The translations under genes and the position numbers were made by a program. DNA of 64,000 nt from PALSA-1440 sp050011195 (GTDB lineage: Bacteria > Verrucomicrobiota > Verrucomicrobiia > Limisphaerales > UBA8199). Position 1 is the first letter of the stretch. Every line of letters starts with the position of its first letter. The DNA lies in assembly GCA_050011195.1 (NCBI GenBank), contig JBEKJO010000013.1, forward strand, positions 1-64,000. Direction: 5' to 3'. Under the pieces are notes generated by a model, which ran no database searches, was not told where the DNA came from, and saw only the letters and a program-made list of their open reading frames with translations. Positions 53,153 through 62,096 of the stretch are shown one piece after another.

Positions 53153-55165
53153 TTACGGCTTGGCCTGGATTTTCTGGAGCGCTTCCCGGGCAGCCTTGGG
53201 ATGCTTGGCTTTGATGGCCTCGGCGATTTTCTTTACGGCAACCTCGGCCTCGGCGCGGACGCCGGGGTTGGCGAGCAGGGGCAAGGCGAGGTCCAAGGCC
53301 TCCGGTTGGGCCGCTCCGCCCAGAGCGCCCAGAATCAGCCGGAGGTCGGCGTCGCTGCGCGCGCCTTCAAGCAACTGGCGATAGCGCTCAATCAGACCGG
53401 GGCTCGGGTGGGCATTCTCGTCACCCGCGAGGCGAACCAAACCCCGCAGAGCCAGCCCGCGCAGTGCCTCAACCCCCGGCTGGCGATAGATGGCGGACAA
53501 GGCGTCCCAGGCTGAGGCATCCGGCCAATCGGCCAGCGCGCGGACCGCGGCGTCGCGCACGCGAGTGTCGGAGTCAGCGGTGGCGGCTTGGAGGGCGGCC
53601 AGTGCGGGGGCATCGCCGCAGCAGGGCAATAGTCCCAGCAAGGCGTTGTGGCTGTCAACGCTTTGCGCCCAGCCCAGCGCCTCGCGGACGAGGGCAGAGC
53701 GGCGGGCGGGTTGGTCAATTCTGGCGATGGCTTGCGCGGCGGCGCTTTCCGCCTCGGAACGCACTTCCGCGTCGCGTGTTGCTGTGAGCCGCTCCAGCAG
53801 CGGGGTGACTTCCTTCCCGGTAGCGGTCTTGGTGAGGGCGCGCAGGGCCGCTTTGGCGACTGCGGGGTCAGACTGACCGGCCTCGGTGAGCAACAGTGGA
53901 TTGGCTGCCGGCCCCTCGCGTCGGGCAATGACGAAAATAAGATTGGCACGCGTGCCGCCGGACGACTTCTTCAATGCCGCGACGATGGCCCGGTCGGTTT
54001 GCACGCCGCCCGACAGGCTGATGAGGGCCGATTCCAGGGCGCGGCGTTCCTCGGCGTCCTTCGAGTGATCCAGAGTGCGAGCCAGCGGCGCGACGCACCA
54101 GGTGTCCCCCATGCGGCCCAGGGCATTGATCGCCGCTCGCCGAACAACGGCATCCGGCGACGCCAGGCTGTTGCCGATGGCTGTGCAGGCCGCGAGGTCG
54201 CCGCGCGCCGCGAGACTATCAATCATCCAGACCTGCTCTTGAGGAGGGAGCTTGGGGAGTTCGGCGGCGAATACGTCCGAGGCGTCCTTGGACCGCAAGG
54301 CGGGCACCCGGGCGATGGCAACCGGTTTGAGCGTATCGTCCGAACCGCTCAAGACCCGGAGTATGCGCTGCTGGCCCTGGTCCGTATCCAGGCGAAGCAA
54401 CCCGTCGAAGGCGGCCCTCCGGACATAAGCCGGCTGCGAGGGCGCGAGCAGGTCCTCGTAAAGAGGGATTGCCGCTTTAGGATCGCGCGAGGCAGCGCGA
54501 GCTTCGGCGCAGCGGAGAGTCGCCTCGATCAGGGCGGATTGCAGAGCGGAGTCCGCGTCTTTGGGGAGGGCGATGATGGCTTTCCAGGCGGCCTGATCGG
54601 CGATTTTGCCGAGCGCTGCGATGGCGGCCTTTGCGACGGATACGTCGGCATCCGCAGCGCACCGGGCGAGCAATTGGACCGCCTTCGCATCCCGGCGGTC
54701 GCCGAGCGTGTCAATGATTTGAATGCGGGCGGCGGCACGCGCGGAAGGAAGGGCCGCGCGGAGAATTTCGTCGGCTTTGCCGGGCGGGTAAGTGGTCAAA
54801 GCCAAGCAGGCGATGCCGGCGGTTTCTTCGCTCTGCAAGAGCTTACCCAGGGCCGGCAGGGCGCTCTTGCTCCCGATAATGCCCAATTGTTTGCAGGCGA
54901 ACCGGCGCGCCTCAAAGGTGGAAGTGGGCGCGAGCAGCCGCACCAGGCCGGCCTCCAGTCGCTTGCGCACGGCGGGAGAAGGCTGGCACACCAATTCCTC
55001 GAGGCGCCGGAACGGCTCGCGGCTCTGGCCGGGCTGATAAGTGGCGGCCTCAGCCACGAGTTGAGCGATGTCGGCTTCTTTAGGCGGCGGGGCGGAAGAC
55101 GCCGGCATTGCCAGGGCAGCCGCAAGGCCGATGAAGAGAAGGAATGTGAGTCGTCGTGTTCTCAT
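53153..55165 (-). CDS. Secreted HEAT-repeat protein
   Basis: The 670-residue protein has a signal peptide (MRTRRLTFLLFIGLAAALAM..ASSA) followed by about 15 HEAT/armadillo-type alpha-helical repeats over nearly its whole length, with recurring A-A-I-x-A-L-G-x-I/M-x-D patterns. It should be a periplasmic scaffold binding other proteins. The ATG at 55165 was chosen for the signal peptide; the upstream frame is word-repeat DNA. It follows the Gfo/Idh oxidoreductase gene on the same strand. Such pairs are frequent in this phylum, often with sugar-compound metabolism. Confidence 0.88.
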   Translation of the reverse strand: MRTRRLTFLLFIGLAAALAMPASSAPPPKEADIAQLVAEAATYQPGQSREPFRRLEELVCQPSPAVRKRLEAGLVRLLAPTSTFEARRFACKQLGIIGSKSALPALGKLLQSEETAGIACLALTTYPPGKADEILRAALPSARAAARIQIIDTLGDRRDAKAVQLLARCAADADVSVAKAAIAALGKIADQAAWKAIIALPKDADSALQSALIEATLRCAEARAASRDPKAAIPLYEDLLAPSQPAYVRRAAFDGLLRLDTDQGQQRILRVLSGSDDTLKPVAIARVPALRSKDASDVFAAELPKLPPQEQVWMIDSLAARGDLAACTAIGNSLASPDAVVRRAAINALGRMGDTWCVAPLARTLDHSKDAEERRALESALISLSGGVQTDRAIVAALKKSSGGTRANLIFVIARREGPAANPLLLTEAGQSDPAVAKAALRALTKTATGKEVTPLLERLTATRDAEVRSEAESAAAQAIARIDQPARRSALVREALGWAQSVDSHNALLGLLPCCGDAPALAALQAATADSDTRVRDAAVRALADWPDASAWDALSAIYRQPGVEALRGLALRGLVRLAGDENAHPSPGLIERYRQLLEGARSDADLRLILGALGGAAQPEALDLALPLLANPGVRAEAEVAVKKIAEAIKAKHPKAAREALQKIQAKP

Positions 55166-55209
55166 AGTAGAGATGGACTTAGGCGTGCGTTCGAGGTGAT
55201 ACGGTGGAA

Positions 55210-55252
55210 GCGTCAAATGCTCGTAAATCGTAAATCGTAAATCGCAAATCAC
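55210..55252. repeat. GTAAATC tandem 'word' repeats
   Basis: CGTAAATCGTAAATCGTAAA units (about 55210-55240) are the reverse complement of the words at 34752-34798. They fill the gap upstream of the HEAT gene and reach the oxidoreductase stop. Confidence 0.75.
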
Positions 55253-56538
55253 GCCCTCCACGGCGCGCGCGGTTCGCGGTAGAGCATCCGGTTAGCTTCT
55301 TCGACATCGAAGCGCTCCTTGACCGGGTCCCACTTGAGCTTGCGGCCGAGCCGCAGGCTGATGGTCCACGCCTGGCAGATGGTGATCGCGCGGTGCGCGA
55401 CTTCCGGGTTGCAGGAGGCGGGGGTGCGGCTGCGAATGCAATTGAGCAGGTTGCGCACGTGGTCGGAGGCGTCGCCCCAGCCCGCCGTGCTCGCCCCTTT
55501 GAGGCTGAGAATAGATTTCGGCTCGGCGGTCACGAGGTCAGTCTCGTCATCCACTTGAATCCATCCCTCGGTGCCGATAAAGCGGATGTAGCGGTCTTTG
55601 AACGCCCCCCGCTGATACATGACACCGGTGACACCATTGGCATATTTGCAACGGCCCACGCCGGTAATCGGGGTGTCGCTGCAGAATTTCGCGGGGTCGG
55701 GAAGCTCCCCTTGGGCTTCGAACTCCAGCGGGCCGGTGTGGTCGGTGTCGAGCGCCCATTGCATCTGATCGGTGTAATGGCAGCCCATGTCCGTCATCAC
55801 GCCTTCGGCGGTGTCCCAGAAATATTGCCAGGCGTTGACGCGGGCGGGCACAAACGGATACCACGGGGTTTGACCCAGCCACATATCGTAATCCCAGCCT
55901 GCGGGGACAGGCGTTGCCTTCTCGTGGGCAACGCCCGGCCCGGCCCACACCTGCATTTCGACCGTGTGCACGCGGCCAAGTTTGCCTTGCCGGACCATCT
56001 CCATCGCGAAGCGATAGGAAGCGGTCGAACGGCGCTGGGTGCCGGCCTGGTAGATGGCGCCGAAGCGGCGGCAGGTATCCACCAGCGCGCGGCCTTCAGC
56101 AATGGTGAGCGTGACCGGCTTCTCGCAATAGATGTCCTTGTCCGCGCGGGCGGCGTAAATCGAGCCCAGCCCATGCCAGCGGTTGCCGGTGGCAATCGAG
56201 ACCGCGTCCACGTCTTTGCGCGCCAGCAGATCGCGGAAATCAGGGTAGGCGGCGCAATCCTGGTTGCCGTAATGGGCGTCCACTTTTTCCTTCGCGGTCT
56301 TCAGGCGGTCGGCGCGGCAATCGCTAACCGCCAGATACTGGATTTCGGCAAAGGAGAGGAAATTCGGGAGCGTGCCCAGGGCGCGGTTGCCGACGCCGAT
56401 GGCGCCGAAAACGATTCTATTGCTTGGGGCGACGGCGCCGTTCAGACCGAGCACGGAGCCGGGGAGGATCAGGGGCAAGGCGGCGGCGGCGCTGGCGCGC
56501 TTCAGGAACTGGCGGCGGCTTAAAGGGTGTGATTTCAT
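55249..56538 (-). CDS. Tat-exported Gfo/Idh/MocA family oxidoreductase
   Basis: The 429-residue product begins with a twin-arginine signal (SRRQFLKRASAAAALPLILP). A Rossmann domain follows (FGAIGVGNRALG, DVDAVSIATGN, and the EKP motif in DIYCEKPVTLT), and then the C-terminal substrate domain. These NAD(P)-dependent enzymes act on sugars, inositols or related compounds. The Tat signal means it folds with its cofactor in the cytosol and works in the periplasm. The substrate is unknown. Confidence 0.92.
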   Translation of the reverse strand: MKSHPLSRRQFLKRASAAAALPLILPGSVLGLNGAVAPSNRIVFGAIGVGNRALGTLPNFLSFAEIQYLAVSDCRADRLKTAKEKVDAHYGNQDCAAYPDFRDLLARKDVDAVSIATGNRWHGLGSIYAARADKDIYCEKPVTLTIAEGRALVDTCRRFGAIYQAGTQRRSTASYRFAMEMVRQGKLGRVHTVEMQVWAGPGVAHEKATPVPAGWDYDMWLGQTPWYPFVPARVNAWQYFWDTAEGVMTDMGCHYTDQMQWALDTDHTGPLEFEAQGELPDPAKFCSDTPITGVGRCKYANGVTGVMYQRGAFKDRYIRFIGTEGWIQVDDETDLVTAEPKSILSLKGASTAGWGDASDHVRNLLNCIRSRTPASCNPEVAHRAITICQAWTISLRLGRKLKWDPVKERFDVEEANRMLYREPRAPWRA

Positions 56539-56625
56539 GGCGGTCTCAGATATGTGACAGGTTCGGACTCATGTAACGGCACAATATGCCCAGCCGGAAG
56601 CGGGGTTGTAAACACAAGATTCTTG

Positions 56626-56694
56626 GAGCCGGACATTCTTGTCCGCTTTGGCATTGGTCCATGCCTGGAAGCGGACAAGAATGTCCGCGCTCCG
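56626..56694. repeat. Palindromic repeat, family C
   Basis: GGACATTCTTGTCCGC near 56632 pairs with GCGGACAAGAATGTCC near 56672 around a short loop, with outer GGAG/CTCC arms. It is intergenic, upstream of the CBM48 gene, and I see no second copy in the window. Confidence 0.8.
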
Positions 56695-56928
56695 ATTTCC
56701 CTGCGGAGCGTCGAATTCCCAGACCGGTCAGGGAAGAAGCTCTTTGGCCATGCTGTAAAAAAGAAGACAACTGCCTGGTGCGCGGAACAAGGGTTTTCCA
56801 GCCAATATGGCCGCGTTTTCCCAGAGAATGGGTGTGATGAAGCAGGCTGGCGAGGTCGGCACGCCCATTGCTCCGGGCGAGGCGACTCGATAGAAGATAT
56901 TGAACGTTTTCGAGGACAAGTTGTTTTA

Positions 56929-57300
56929 ATGGTATCTATGATTAAGACCAGGAAGAAAGCAAAAGATGCGAAAGTAAAAAGCGCCCCACCGACGACGGGG
57001 ACTGGAGGAGGCGAGGCGTTGAAGACGGCCTCGCCCAAAGCGAACCGGGTTTCGCTGGAACTGACTAAACCGGAGGCCAAGAATGTGTTCGTGGCTGGCT
57101 CCTTCAACGAGTGGAAGCCAGAGGAAACGCCGCTGATGTGCGTTGGGGATGGACGATGGGCGGGAAACCTGGTGGTAAAGCCTGGCCGGCATGAGTACCT
57201 CTTTGTGGTGGACGGCCAGTGGCTGCCTGACCCGAACGCAAAGGAAAGCGTACAAAATCCGTTTGGCGGCAGGAATTCCGTGCTGGTGGTCTCCGAATAG
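56929..57300 (+). CDS. Small CBM48/AMPK-type glycogen-binding protein
   Basis: The product is about 123 residues: a basic/Ala-Thr-rich N-terminal 45 and a single carbohydrate-binding module 48. The module has FVAGSFNEWKPEETPL, WAGNLVVKPGRHEYLFVVDG and WLPDPNAKESVQNPFGGRNS, with the conserved glycogen-contact Trp and Lys residues. It has no catalytic domain, so it probably targets or regulates a glycogen enzyme, or stands alone. ATG 56929 follows a GAGGA at a fair distance; 56938 is an alternative. Confidence 0.85.
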   Translation: MVSMIKTRKKAKDAKVKSAPPTTGTGGGEALKTASPKANRVSLELTKPEAKNVFVAGSFNEWKPEETPLMCVGDGRWAGNLVVKPGRHEYLFVVDGQWLPDPNAKESVQNPFGGRNSVLVVSE

Positions 57301-57506
57301 CGTTGGAGAGCGTCAAGCCGGGGAAGCTCCGGCCCCCTCGATAAAGCCGCTCGGGAGGCGTGTGCCGTCCGGTCGGTGGGAACTGATGCAGGGTCGGGAC
57401 CGCCGTGCAACCCAGCACGGGTGATGACCTGATGTACTTGCAGATTCAGGCTCAGGTGTGTGCGCGCATGATTGCAGACAGGGATGGCGTTGGCTAGCTT
57501 GGGCGC

Positions 57507-58358
57507 ATGTCACAAAAGACTTTGACTCTGGGCCACTCGCCCGACCCGGACGATGCGTTCATGTTCTATGGATTGGCGAAAGGGCTGGTCCCCACTCATG
57601 GGTTTCGCTTCCAGCACATCCTGCAAGACATCCAGACGCTCAACGAGCGGGCCACCCGCGGCGAACTCGACATCTCGGCGGTCAGCATTCACGCTTACGC
57701 GTGCGTGAGCGGCCAATACGCCCTGCTGCCGAGCGGCGCGAGCATGGGCGACGGCTATGGGCCGATGTTGGTGGCGAAGGAGCAGTTCTCCCGGCCCGAA
57801 GTCGCCCGGAAGAAGATTGCTGTGCCAGGCACGATGACCAGCGCCTTTCTCGCGCTGCAATTATGGCTGGGCAGGCCGGCGAGAGAGTTTGATTACCTGG
57901 TCGTGCCGTTCGACCAAATCTTTGCCGCCGTCCGCTCGGGCCGGGCGGAGGTCGGGTTAATCATTCACGAGGGACAGCTCACCTACCAGAAGGAGGGTTT
58001 GCAAGTCTGCGAGGACCTGGGGGTTTGGTGGGGCCGCGAAAACGAGGGTTTGCCGCTGCCACTCGGGGGCAACGTCATTCACAAGCGCCTTCCGCCGGCC
58101 ACTCGCCGGACGGTGTCAGACGTGTTGACCGCGAGCATCCAATACAGCCTCGACCATCGCCCCGAAGCGGTGCAGCACGCGCTCCAATATGCCCGCGACA
58201 TGGGCCGCGATTTGGCGGACAAGTTTGTCGGGATGTATGTGAACCATTGGACGCTGGACTACGGCGTGAAGGGCCGCGAGTCGATCCGGCGCTTTCTGGG
58301 GCGGGCGTTTGAAAGGGGTTTGATTCCTCAGCAGCCGGAGTTGGAGTTTGTGGCCTGA
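57507..58358 (+). CDS. mqnD: 1,4-dihydroxy-6-naphthoate synthase (futalosine pathway)
   Basis: MqnD converts cyclic de-hypoxanthine futalosine to 1,4-dihydroxy-6-naphthoate in the alternative menaquinone route. The 283-residue protein has the N-terminal LGHSPDPDDAFMFYGL, the DIQTLNERATRGELDISAVS ligand loop, and VPGTMTSAFLALQLWLG, all typical of MqnD. The genome therefore likely makes menaquinone by the futalosine pathway. No other mqn genes are in the window. Confidence 0.93.
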   Translation: MSQKTLTLGHSPDPDDAFMFYGLAKGLVPTHGFRFQHILQDIQTLNERATRGELDISAVSIHAYACVSGQYALLPSGASMGDGYGPMLVAKEQFSRPEVARKKIAVPGTMTSAFLALQLWLGRPAREFDYLVVPFDQIFAAVRSGRAEVGLIIHEGQLTYQKEGLQVCEDLGVWWGRENEGLPLPLGGNVIHKRLPPATRRTVSDVLTASIQYSLDHRPEAVQHALQYARDMGRDLADKFVGMYVNHWTLDYGVKGRESIRRFLGRAFERGLIPQQPELEFVA

Positions 58359-58392
58359 TCCTGGCCGGCCACCTGTCTCGGGGAACCAGCTA

Positions 58393-58608
58393 TTATTTAA
58401 GCCGCCAGACGATGCGCGCCTTGTCCAGATCGTAGGGGGACATTTCCATCTTCACCCGGTCGCCGACCGTCAGGCGGACCCAGCGCTTGCGCATTTTGCC
58501 GCAGATGGTGGCCAGGACGAGGTGCTTATTGTCGAGTTCCACCCGGAACATCGTGCCCGGGAGCACGGTTTGAACGCGCCCTTCGACTTCGATATGTTCT
58601 TCTTTCAT
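58393..58608 (-). CDS. infA: Translation initiation factor IF-1
   Basis: This 71-residue OB-fold protein binds the ribosomal A site during initiation. The family segments are intact: EVEGRVQTVLPGTMFRVELD, ICGKMRKRWVRLTVGDRVKM and the DLDKARIVWRLK end. It is not in a ribosomal-protein operon here, as is usual in some phyla. It lies downstream of the RRM-protein gene, past a terminator, so it should have its own promoter at 58609-58680. Confidence 0.96.
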   Translation of the reverse strand: MKEEHIEVEGRVQTVLPGTMFRVELDNKHLVLATICGKMRKRWVRLTVGDRVKMEMSPYDLDKARIVWRLK

Positions 58609-58683
58609 AGGCTACTGCAGCGACGGCCGGGTTTCCTGGCACAGGCAACATCCCGCAGACCGGCCAAAATGGACGCAGCCAGA

Positions 58684-58717
58684 GAAAAGAACGAGGCCCG
58701 GTGCGCCCGGGCCCCGA
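58684..58717 (-). terminator. Rho-independent terminator of the RRM gene
   Basis: On the minus strand CGGGGCCCGG and CCGGGCCTCG form a 10-pair stem (one wobble) with a GCGCA loop, followed by TTCTTTTCT. It starts 20 bases after the RRM-protein stop. Confidence 0.8.
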
Positions 58718-58736
58718 ACGAAGGTGAACCGCTGGA

Positions 58737-59060
58737 TTAGTAACGGTCGCGACCGCCACCGCCACCGCGGCCACCGTAACCCCGGTTACCGCCACCGCCG
58801 CCGGGGCGTTCTTCGCGAGGCCGGGCGATGTTGACGGTCAGGGCGCGCCCGCCCAGTTCTTTGCCGTTGAGGGCGTCGATGGCCTTCTGCGCCTCCTCGG
58901 GCGTGCTCATGGTGACGAAGGCAAACCCGCGAGGACGGCCGGTTGCCCGGTCCATCATCAGGTTGGCTTCGACGACCGTGCCGTGGGCCGCAAAGGCGTC
59001 TTGCAGGTCGTTTTCGGTGATGTTGAAGGAAAGATTCCCAACAAACAATTTTGCGCTCAT
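58737..59060 (-). CDS. RRM-type RNA-binding protein with Gly-rich tail
   Basis: The 107-residue product is one RRM domain: RNP2 is LFVGNLSF, RNP1 is RGFAFVTM, and the domain spans residues 3-80. A Gly/Arg-rich tail ends in GGRDRY. This is the cyanobacterial/plant Rbp-like type found in many bacteria, often cold-induced, which binds and stabilises RNA. A 340-base leader upstream could carry the regulation. Confidence 0.93.
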   Translation of the reverse strand: MSAKLFVGNLSFNITENDLQDAFAAHGTVVEANLMMDRATGRPRGFAFVTMSTPEEAQKAIDALNGKELGGRALTVNIARPREERPGGGGGNRGYGGRGGGGGRDRY

Positions 59061-59401
59061 GTGATGTCTCTAACTTATACTGTCTTAGACTGACTTTTGC
59101 TTTCTCCAGACTGTTCCCGCTTATCGGGTTTCAAATCATCACTGAACCGAGTTCACCTGAAGATTTACCATGCCATGGAATTGACAAGCTATCTAACAGA
59201 CGGGCGAACAATGACGGTTTTCCGCAGAATAGCAAGCCTTTTTTGTCTGAATTTGCGGCAGGCTCCCGGGAGCGGGTTTAGAGGGATTTCCGCCCTGATT
59301 CGTGCTCCGGCGCATCGCCGTATCTCTGGTGCCAACCGCGAGGGGGGAGTGCTCCAAACTGACAAATTGGAAATTATTAGCGGTGCTGCTACCTTGGCGC
59401 C
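59061..59401. other. Intergenic region between divergent RRM and HD genes
   Basis: I see no gene in these 341 bases. A plus-strand TTGACA near 59182 may be a -35 element but no good -10 follows at the right distance. The minus side probably holds the RRM gene's leader. I found no known riboswitch fold. Confidence 0.4.
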
Positions 59402-60010
59402 ATGCATCAATCCGGATACCGAGAGGCCCTTGTTGATTTCATCCGCGCCCAGGCGAAGCCGCCGGACAAGTTCAGCCACCAGCCCCGGCTTTATCGCCTG
59501 GCGACGCAGTTGGCGGAAGGCCGGCCCTACGATGACGACGTCCTTTTTGCCGCGGCATGGATGCACGACCTCGGGGTCTTCGTCGGCCATCGCCCGGAAA
59601 ACCCGGCGGCGCTGGCCGCCTGGGACCATGTGGCTTATGCCGCCCGCCAAGTGCCCCGAATCCTGAAGCAATTCGGTTTTCCCGAAGGGAAGATTGCGGC
59701 CACCATTGAGGCTATTCGGACACATCTTCCCTCGACCAGGCCGACCTCGTTTGAGGGCACGTTGCTGCGCGATGCGGACATCCTGGAGCAACTCGGGGCC
59801 ATCGCCGTCCTCCGCACGGTCAGCAAAGTGGGCCGCGACACGCGGTTTGTGCGCTATTCCGATGCGGTTCGGGTCCTGCGACGGAATGTCGAGCAACTAC
59901 CTTCGCAACTGGAGTTGGCCTCCGCGCGCCGTATCGCCAAAGCGCGGGTGGAAATCCTGAAAGCCTTTCTGGCAGCCGCCGAAACCGAGGCGGACGGAAA
60001 CGAGTTGTAA
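59402..60010 (+). CDS. HD-domain hydrolase
   Basis: This 202-residue metal-dependent phosphohydrolase-fold protein shows its HD motif as AAWMHDLGVFVGH (H-D pair near residue 54), an earlier H (FSHQPRLYRLA) and a later LLRDADILEQLGA aspartate. Standalone HD proteins of this kind hydrolyse nucleotides or related phosphates. The substrate is unknown. The ATG at 59402 gives a full domain. thiM follows after 45 bases in the same direction. Confidence 0.88.
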   Translation: MHQSGYREALVDFIRAQAKPPDKFSHQPRLYRLATQLAEGRPYDDDVLFAAAWMHDLGVFVGHRPENPAALAAWDHVAYAARQVPRILKQFGFPEGKIAATIEAIRTHLPSTRPTSFEGTLLRDADILEQLGAIAVLRTVSKVGRDTRFVRYSDAVRVLRRNVEQLPSQLELASARRIAKARVEILKAFLAAAETEADGNEL

Positions 60011-60055
60011 CCCCTTGCCAGAACCGGACAGATTATCATCCGTGCAACCGCTACC

Positions 60056-60859
60056 GTGAGACCAACACCCCACGATTTATTGGATAGAGTCCGCCGGCAG
60101 AAGCCCGTGGTGCATCACCTGACGAACTGGGTGACGATTTACGATTGCGCCCAAGTGGTCAAGACCCTGGGCGCATCGCCCGTGATGGCCCACGCCCGGG
60201 AGGAAGCAGCCGAGATGGCCCAAATCGCTTCCGCGCTGGTGCTGAATATCGGCACCCTGACGGTCGATTTTGTGGAGGCGATGAAACTCGCCACCCAGAG
60301 CGCCAACAAAAAGGGCATCCCGGTGGTCCTCGATGTTTGTGGGGCGGGGGCGACGGCGCTGCGCGACAGGAAATGCCTGGAGCTGCTCGATCAAGTCCGG
60401 ATCGGTGTGATTAAGGGCAACGCCTCCGAAGTGGCCAGGGTCAGTGGGGAAAGCGTCAAAACGCGCGGCGTCGATGCCACGGAGGTCGGCGGCGACCTGA
60501 TCTTGCTGGCGGAGAAGCTGGCGGACCAGCACAAGGCCACAGTGGTAATTACAGGAAAAGTGGACATCGCCACGGACGGCAAGACAACGTATCTCGTAAA
60601 GAACGGCCATCCGATGATGACGCATCTGGTGGGGACCGGCTGTATGGCAACATCGGTCATTGGAGCTTTTGCCGCGGTGGAACCCGATCTGAGCCTGGCC
60701 GCCGCGTGCGCCCTCGCCTGTTACGAGATCGCGGCGGAAGTTGCCGCCGAAAAGGCCTCCGGCCCCGCGTCGTTCAAGGAGCGGCTGTTTGACTGCCTCT
60801 ACACCCTGGACCGCGAGACCGTGGACCGGATGCAGAGGATTGAGCTATCCCCACGGTAA
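60056..60859 (+). CDS. thiM: Hydroxyethylthiazole kinase ThiM
   Basis: ThiM phosphorylates hydroxyethylthiazole for thiamine salvage. The 267-residue protein has the family blocks KPVVHHLTNWVTIYDCAQVV, GASPVMAHAREEAAEM, LVLNIGTLT, VVLDVCGAGATALRD and GTGCMATSVIGAFAAV, with the catalytic Cys in the last. The start is GTG. Only 45 bases separate it from the HD gene, too few for a TPP riboswitch, and none is visible. No thiE or thiD is adjacent. Confidence 0.93.
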   Translation: MRPTPHDLLDRVRRQKPVVHHLTNWVTIYDCAQVVKTLGASPVMAHAREEAAEMAQIASALVLNIGTLTVDFVEAMKLATQSANKKGIPVVLDVCGAGATALRDRKCLELLDQVRIGVIKGNASEVARVSGESVKTRGVDATEVGGDLILLAEKLADQHKATVVITGKVDIATDGKTTYLVKNGHPMMTHLVGTGCMATSVIGAFAAVEPDLSLAAACALACYEIAAEVAAEKASGPASFKERLFDCLYTLDRETVDRMQRIELSPR

Positions 60860-60894
60860 CTCAAAGGCGACTGAGCCGTAGCTTTACCATCCAC

Positions 60895-61022
60895 AAGAGA
60901 GGAATTAACGCAGAGCCGCAAAGGAGCAGAGGCGCAGAGTTGATGGAGTCGTATCCTTGCTGCTCTGGTCGGAAAGCCAGCCTTACTGTGTGTCTTTGCA
61001 CCTTTGCGCCTTTGCGTTGAGT
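60895..61022. repeat. Imperfect inverted 'word' repeats
   Basis: GCAAAGGAGCAGAGGCGCAG near 60918 faces CTTTGCACCTTTGCGCCTTT near 60993 in the convergent thiM gap and could form a long imperfect hairpin. It may act as a bidirectional terminator-like structure, but there is no T-tract. Confidence 0.55.
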
Positions 61023-61034
61023 CGGCATTGATGG

Positions 61035-61907
61035 TTACGACTGAGCCTGCTTGCGGACGGATTCGACGTGCCTGCCGCGAACCTGCTGGGAGTGAAAATC
61101 CCACAGCAGCCAATCGTCGTCGGGCACGAACCGGTCGAGTTTGCTGTCCCACTTCCTCGGCAGGCGCTCGTTCAGCTTCTCCACAAATGGCAGCAGCGGA
61201 CGTTTCGGCGGGAACCGCCTTTCATGGCGGTCAATGGGAATGTCCTCGTGCCAGCCAAAGCGTTTGCGGTAGGCCGCGAAGCCGAAACCGTCGAAGAAAT
61301 TCTCCCCGCCGACCAGCGGGATGTACCACAGGCTGGGGATGCCGCGCGGGTTTTCTTTGATGGGGATTTCCCGTTCCAGCCGCTGCAACAATTCCTGCCC
61401 CGCCGGGTCGTCCTGCAGATGGGCGCGCAACTCGTGCAGTGCCGGGAACACAATGGGCGGGCTGACAAACAGCACCGGCTTATGCTGCAAGGTGGCCGTG
61501 ATGATTTCGTGGGGAGTGCCGACGCTGTAAATGTTCGTCGGGCAATACGAGATGCTGAAATCGCTGGTATCAACCATCCGCAAGTCAATGTGCAGGGTCT
61601 CCCAGAACTGTTTGGCGCACCACGAGCGGGCCTGGGCGCCTTGCTTGCCGCCGCTGTAGGTCCACCGCTGCCGGATGCGGTCGCCGCCGCCCTTGACGTC
61701 CTCGCGGCCATATTCGTGGAGGCCGTGAACGTCGGGCTTGAACCAGGGGTCGAAGACCGTGACCCCCATTTCCTGCAAGAAGCGGCTCACGCGGTTGCGC
61801 CAGCCGGATTGCTTTTCCGCCGTGCGCGACACCACAAAATCCATCGGCCCGGACAGATACACCCGCGCCCCGAGCAGCAAATGGCCCTTACCTTTCAAGA
61901 TAGGCAT
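61035..61907 (-). CDS. Nucleoside 2-deoxyribosyltransferase-like protein
   Basis: The 290-residue product has the nucleoside deoxyribosyltransferase-like fold motifs: ARVYLSGPMDFV near the N-terminus, a conserved WRNRVSRFLQEMGVTVFDPW and DFSISYCPTNIYSVGTPHEI. These match the substrate pocket strand and the helix with the conserved Glu. Classical members are about 160 residues; this one has a C-terminal extension of about 110 residues that I do not recognise. The reaction is uncertain, and it may act on another nucleoside or NAD-like ligand. Confidence 0.8.
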   Translation of the reverse strand: MPILKGKGHLLLGARVYLSGPMDFVVSRTAEKQSGWRNRVSRFLQEMGVTVFDPWFKPDVHGLHEYGREDVKGGGDRIRQRWTYSGGKQGAQARSWCAKQFWETLHIDLRMVDTSDFSISYCPTNIYSVGTPHEIITATLQHKPVLFVSPPIVFPALHELRAHLQDDPAGQELLQRLEREIPIKENPRGIPSLWYIPLVGGENFFDGFGFAAYRKRFGWHEDIPIDRHERRFPPKRPLLPFVEKLNERLPRKWDSKLDRFVPDDDWLLWDFHSQQVRGRHVESVRKQAQS

Positions 61908-61993
61908 TGCCGGGATTTAACTGCGAAGAGCCAGGCGGCTCAAGCCTCTTTGAGCAGCCCAGACCCTCAGCCCCAGGGCGGATTCAAGAAATC

Positions 61994-62065
61994 GTAGCCG
62001 CCGACGGCAGTCGGCGCACTTTTGCTCAATCAGAGAAATCAGCGCTGACTGCCGGCGGCGGCTAC
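61994..62065. repeat. Palindromic repeat, family D
   Basis: The 24-base arms at 61994-62017 and 62042-62065 (GTAGCCGCCG...GCGC against GCGC...CGGCTAC) pair with few mismatches. It lies between the deoxyribosyltransferase-like and sigma-factor genes. Similar words appear at 45384-45460. Confidence 0.75.
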
Positions 62066-62096
62066 AGTTTTGTGGATTCTTCAATCCGCCCCTGCT

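Noticed and set aside
60011..60055. TPP riboswitch before thiM
   Set aside because: The gap is only 45 bases and lacks the conserved TPP aptamer sequence.
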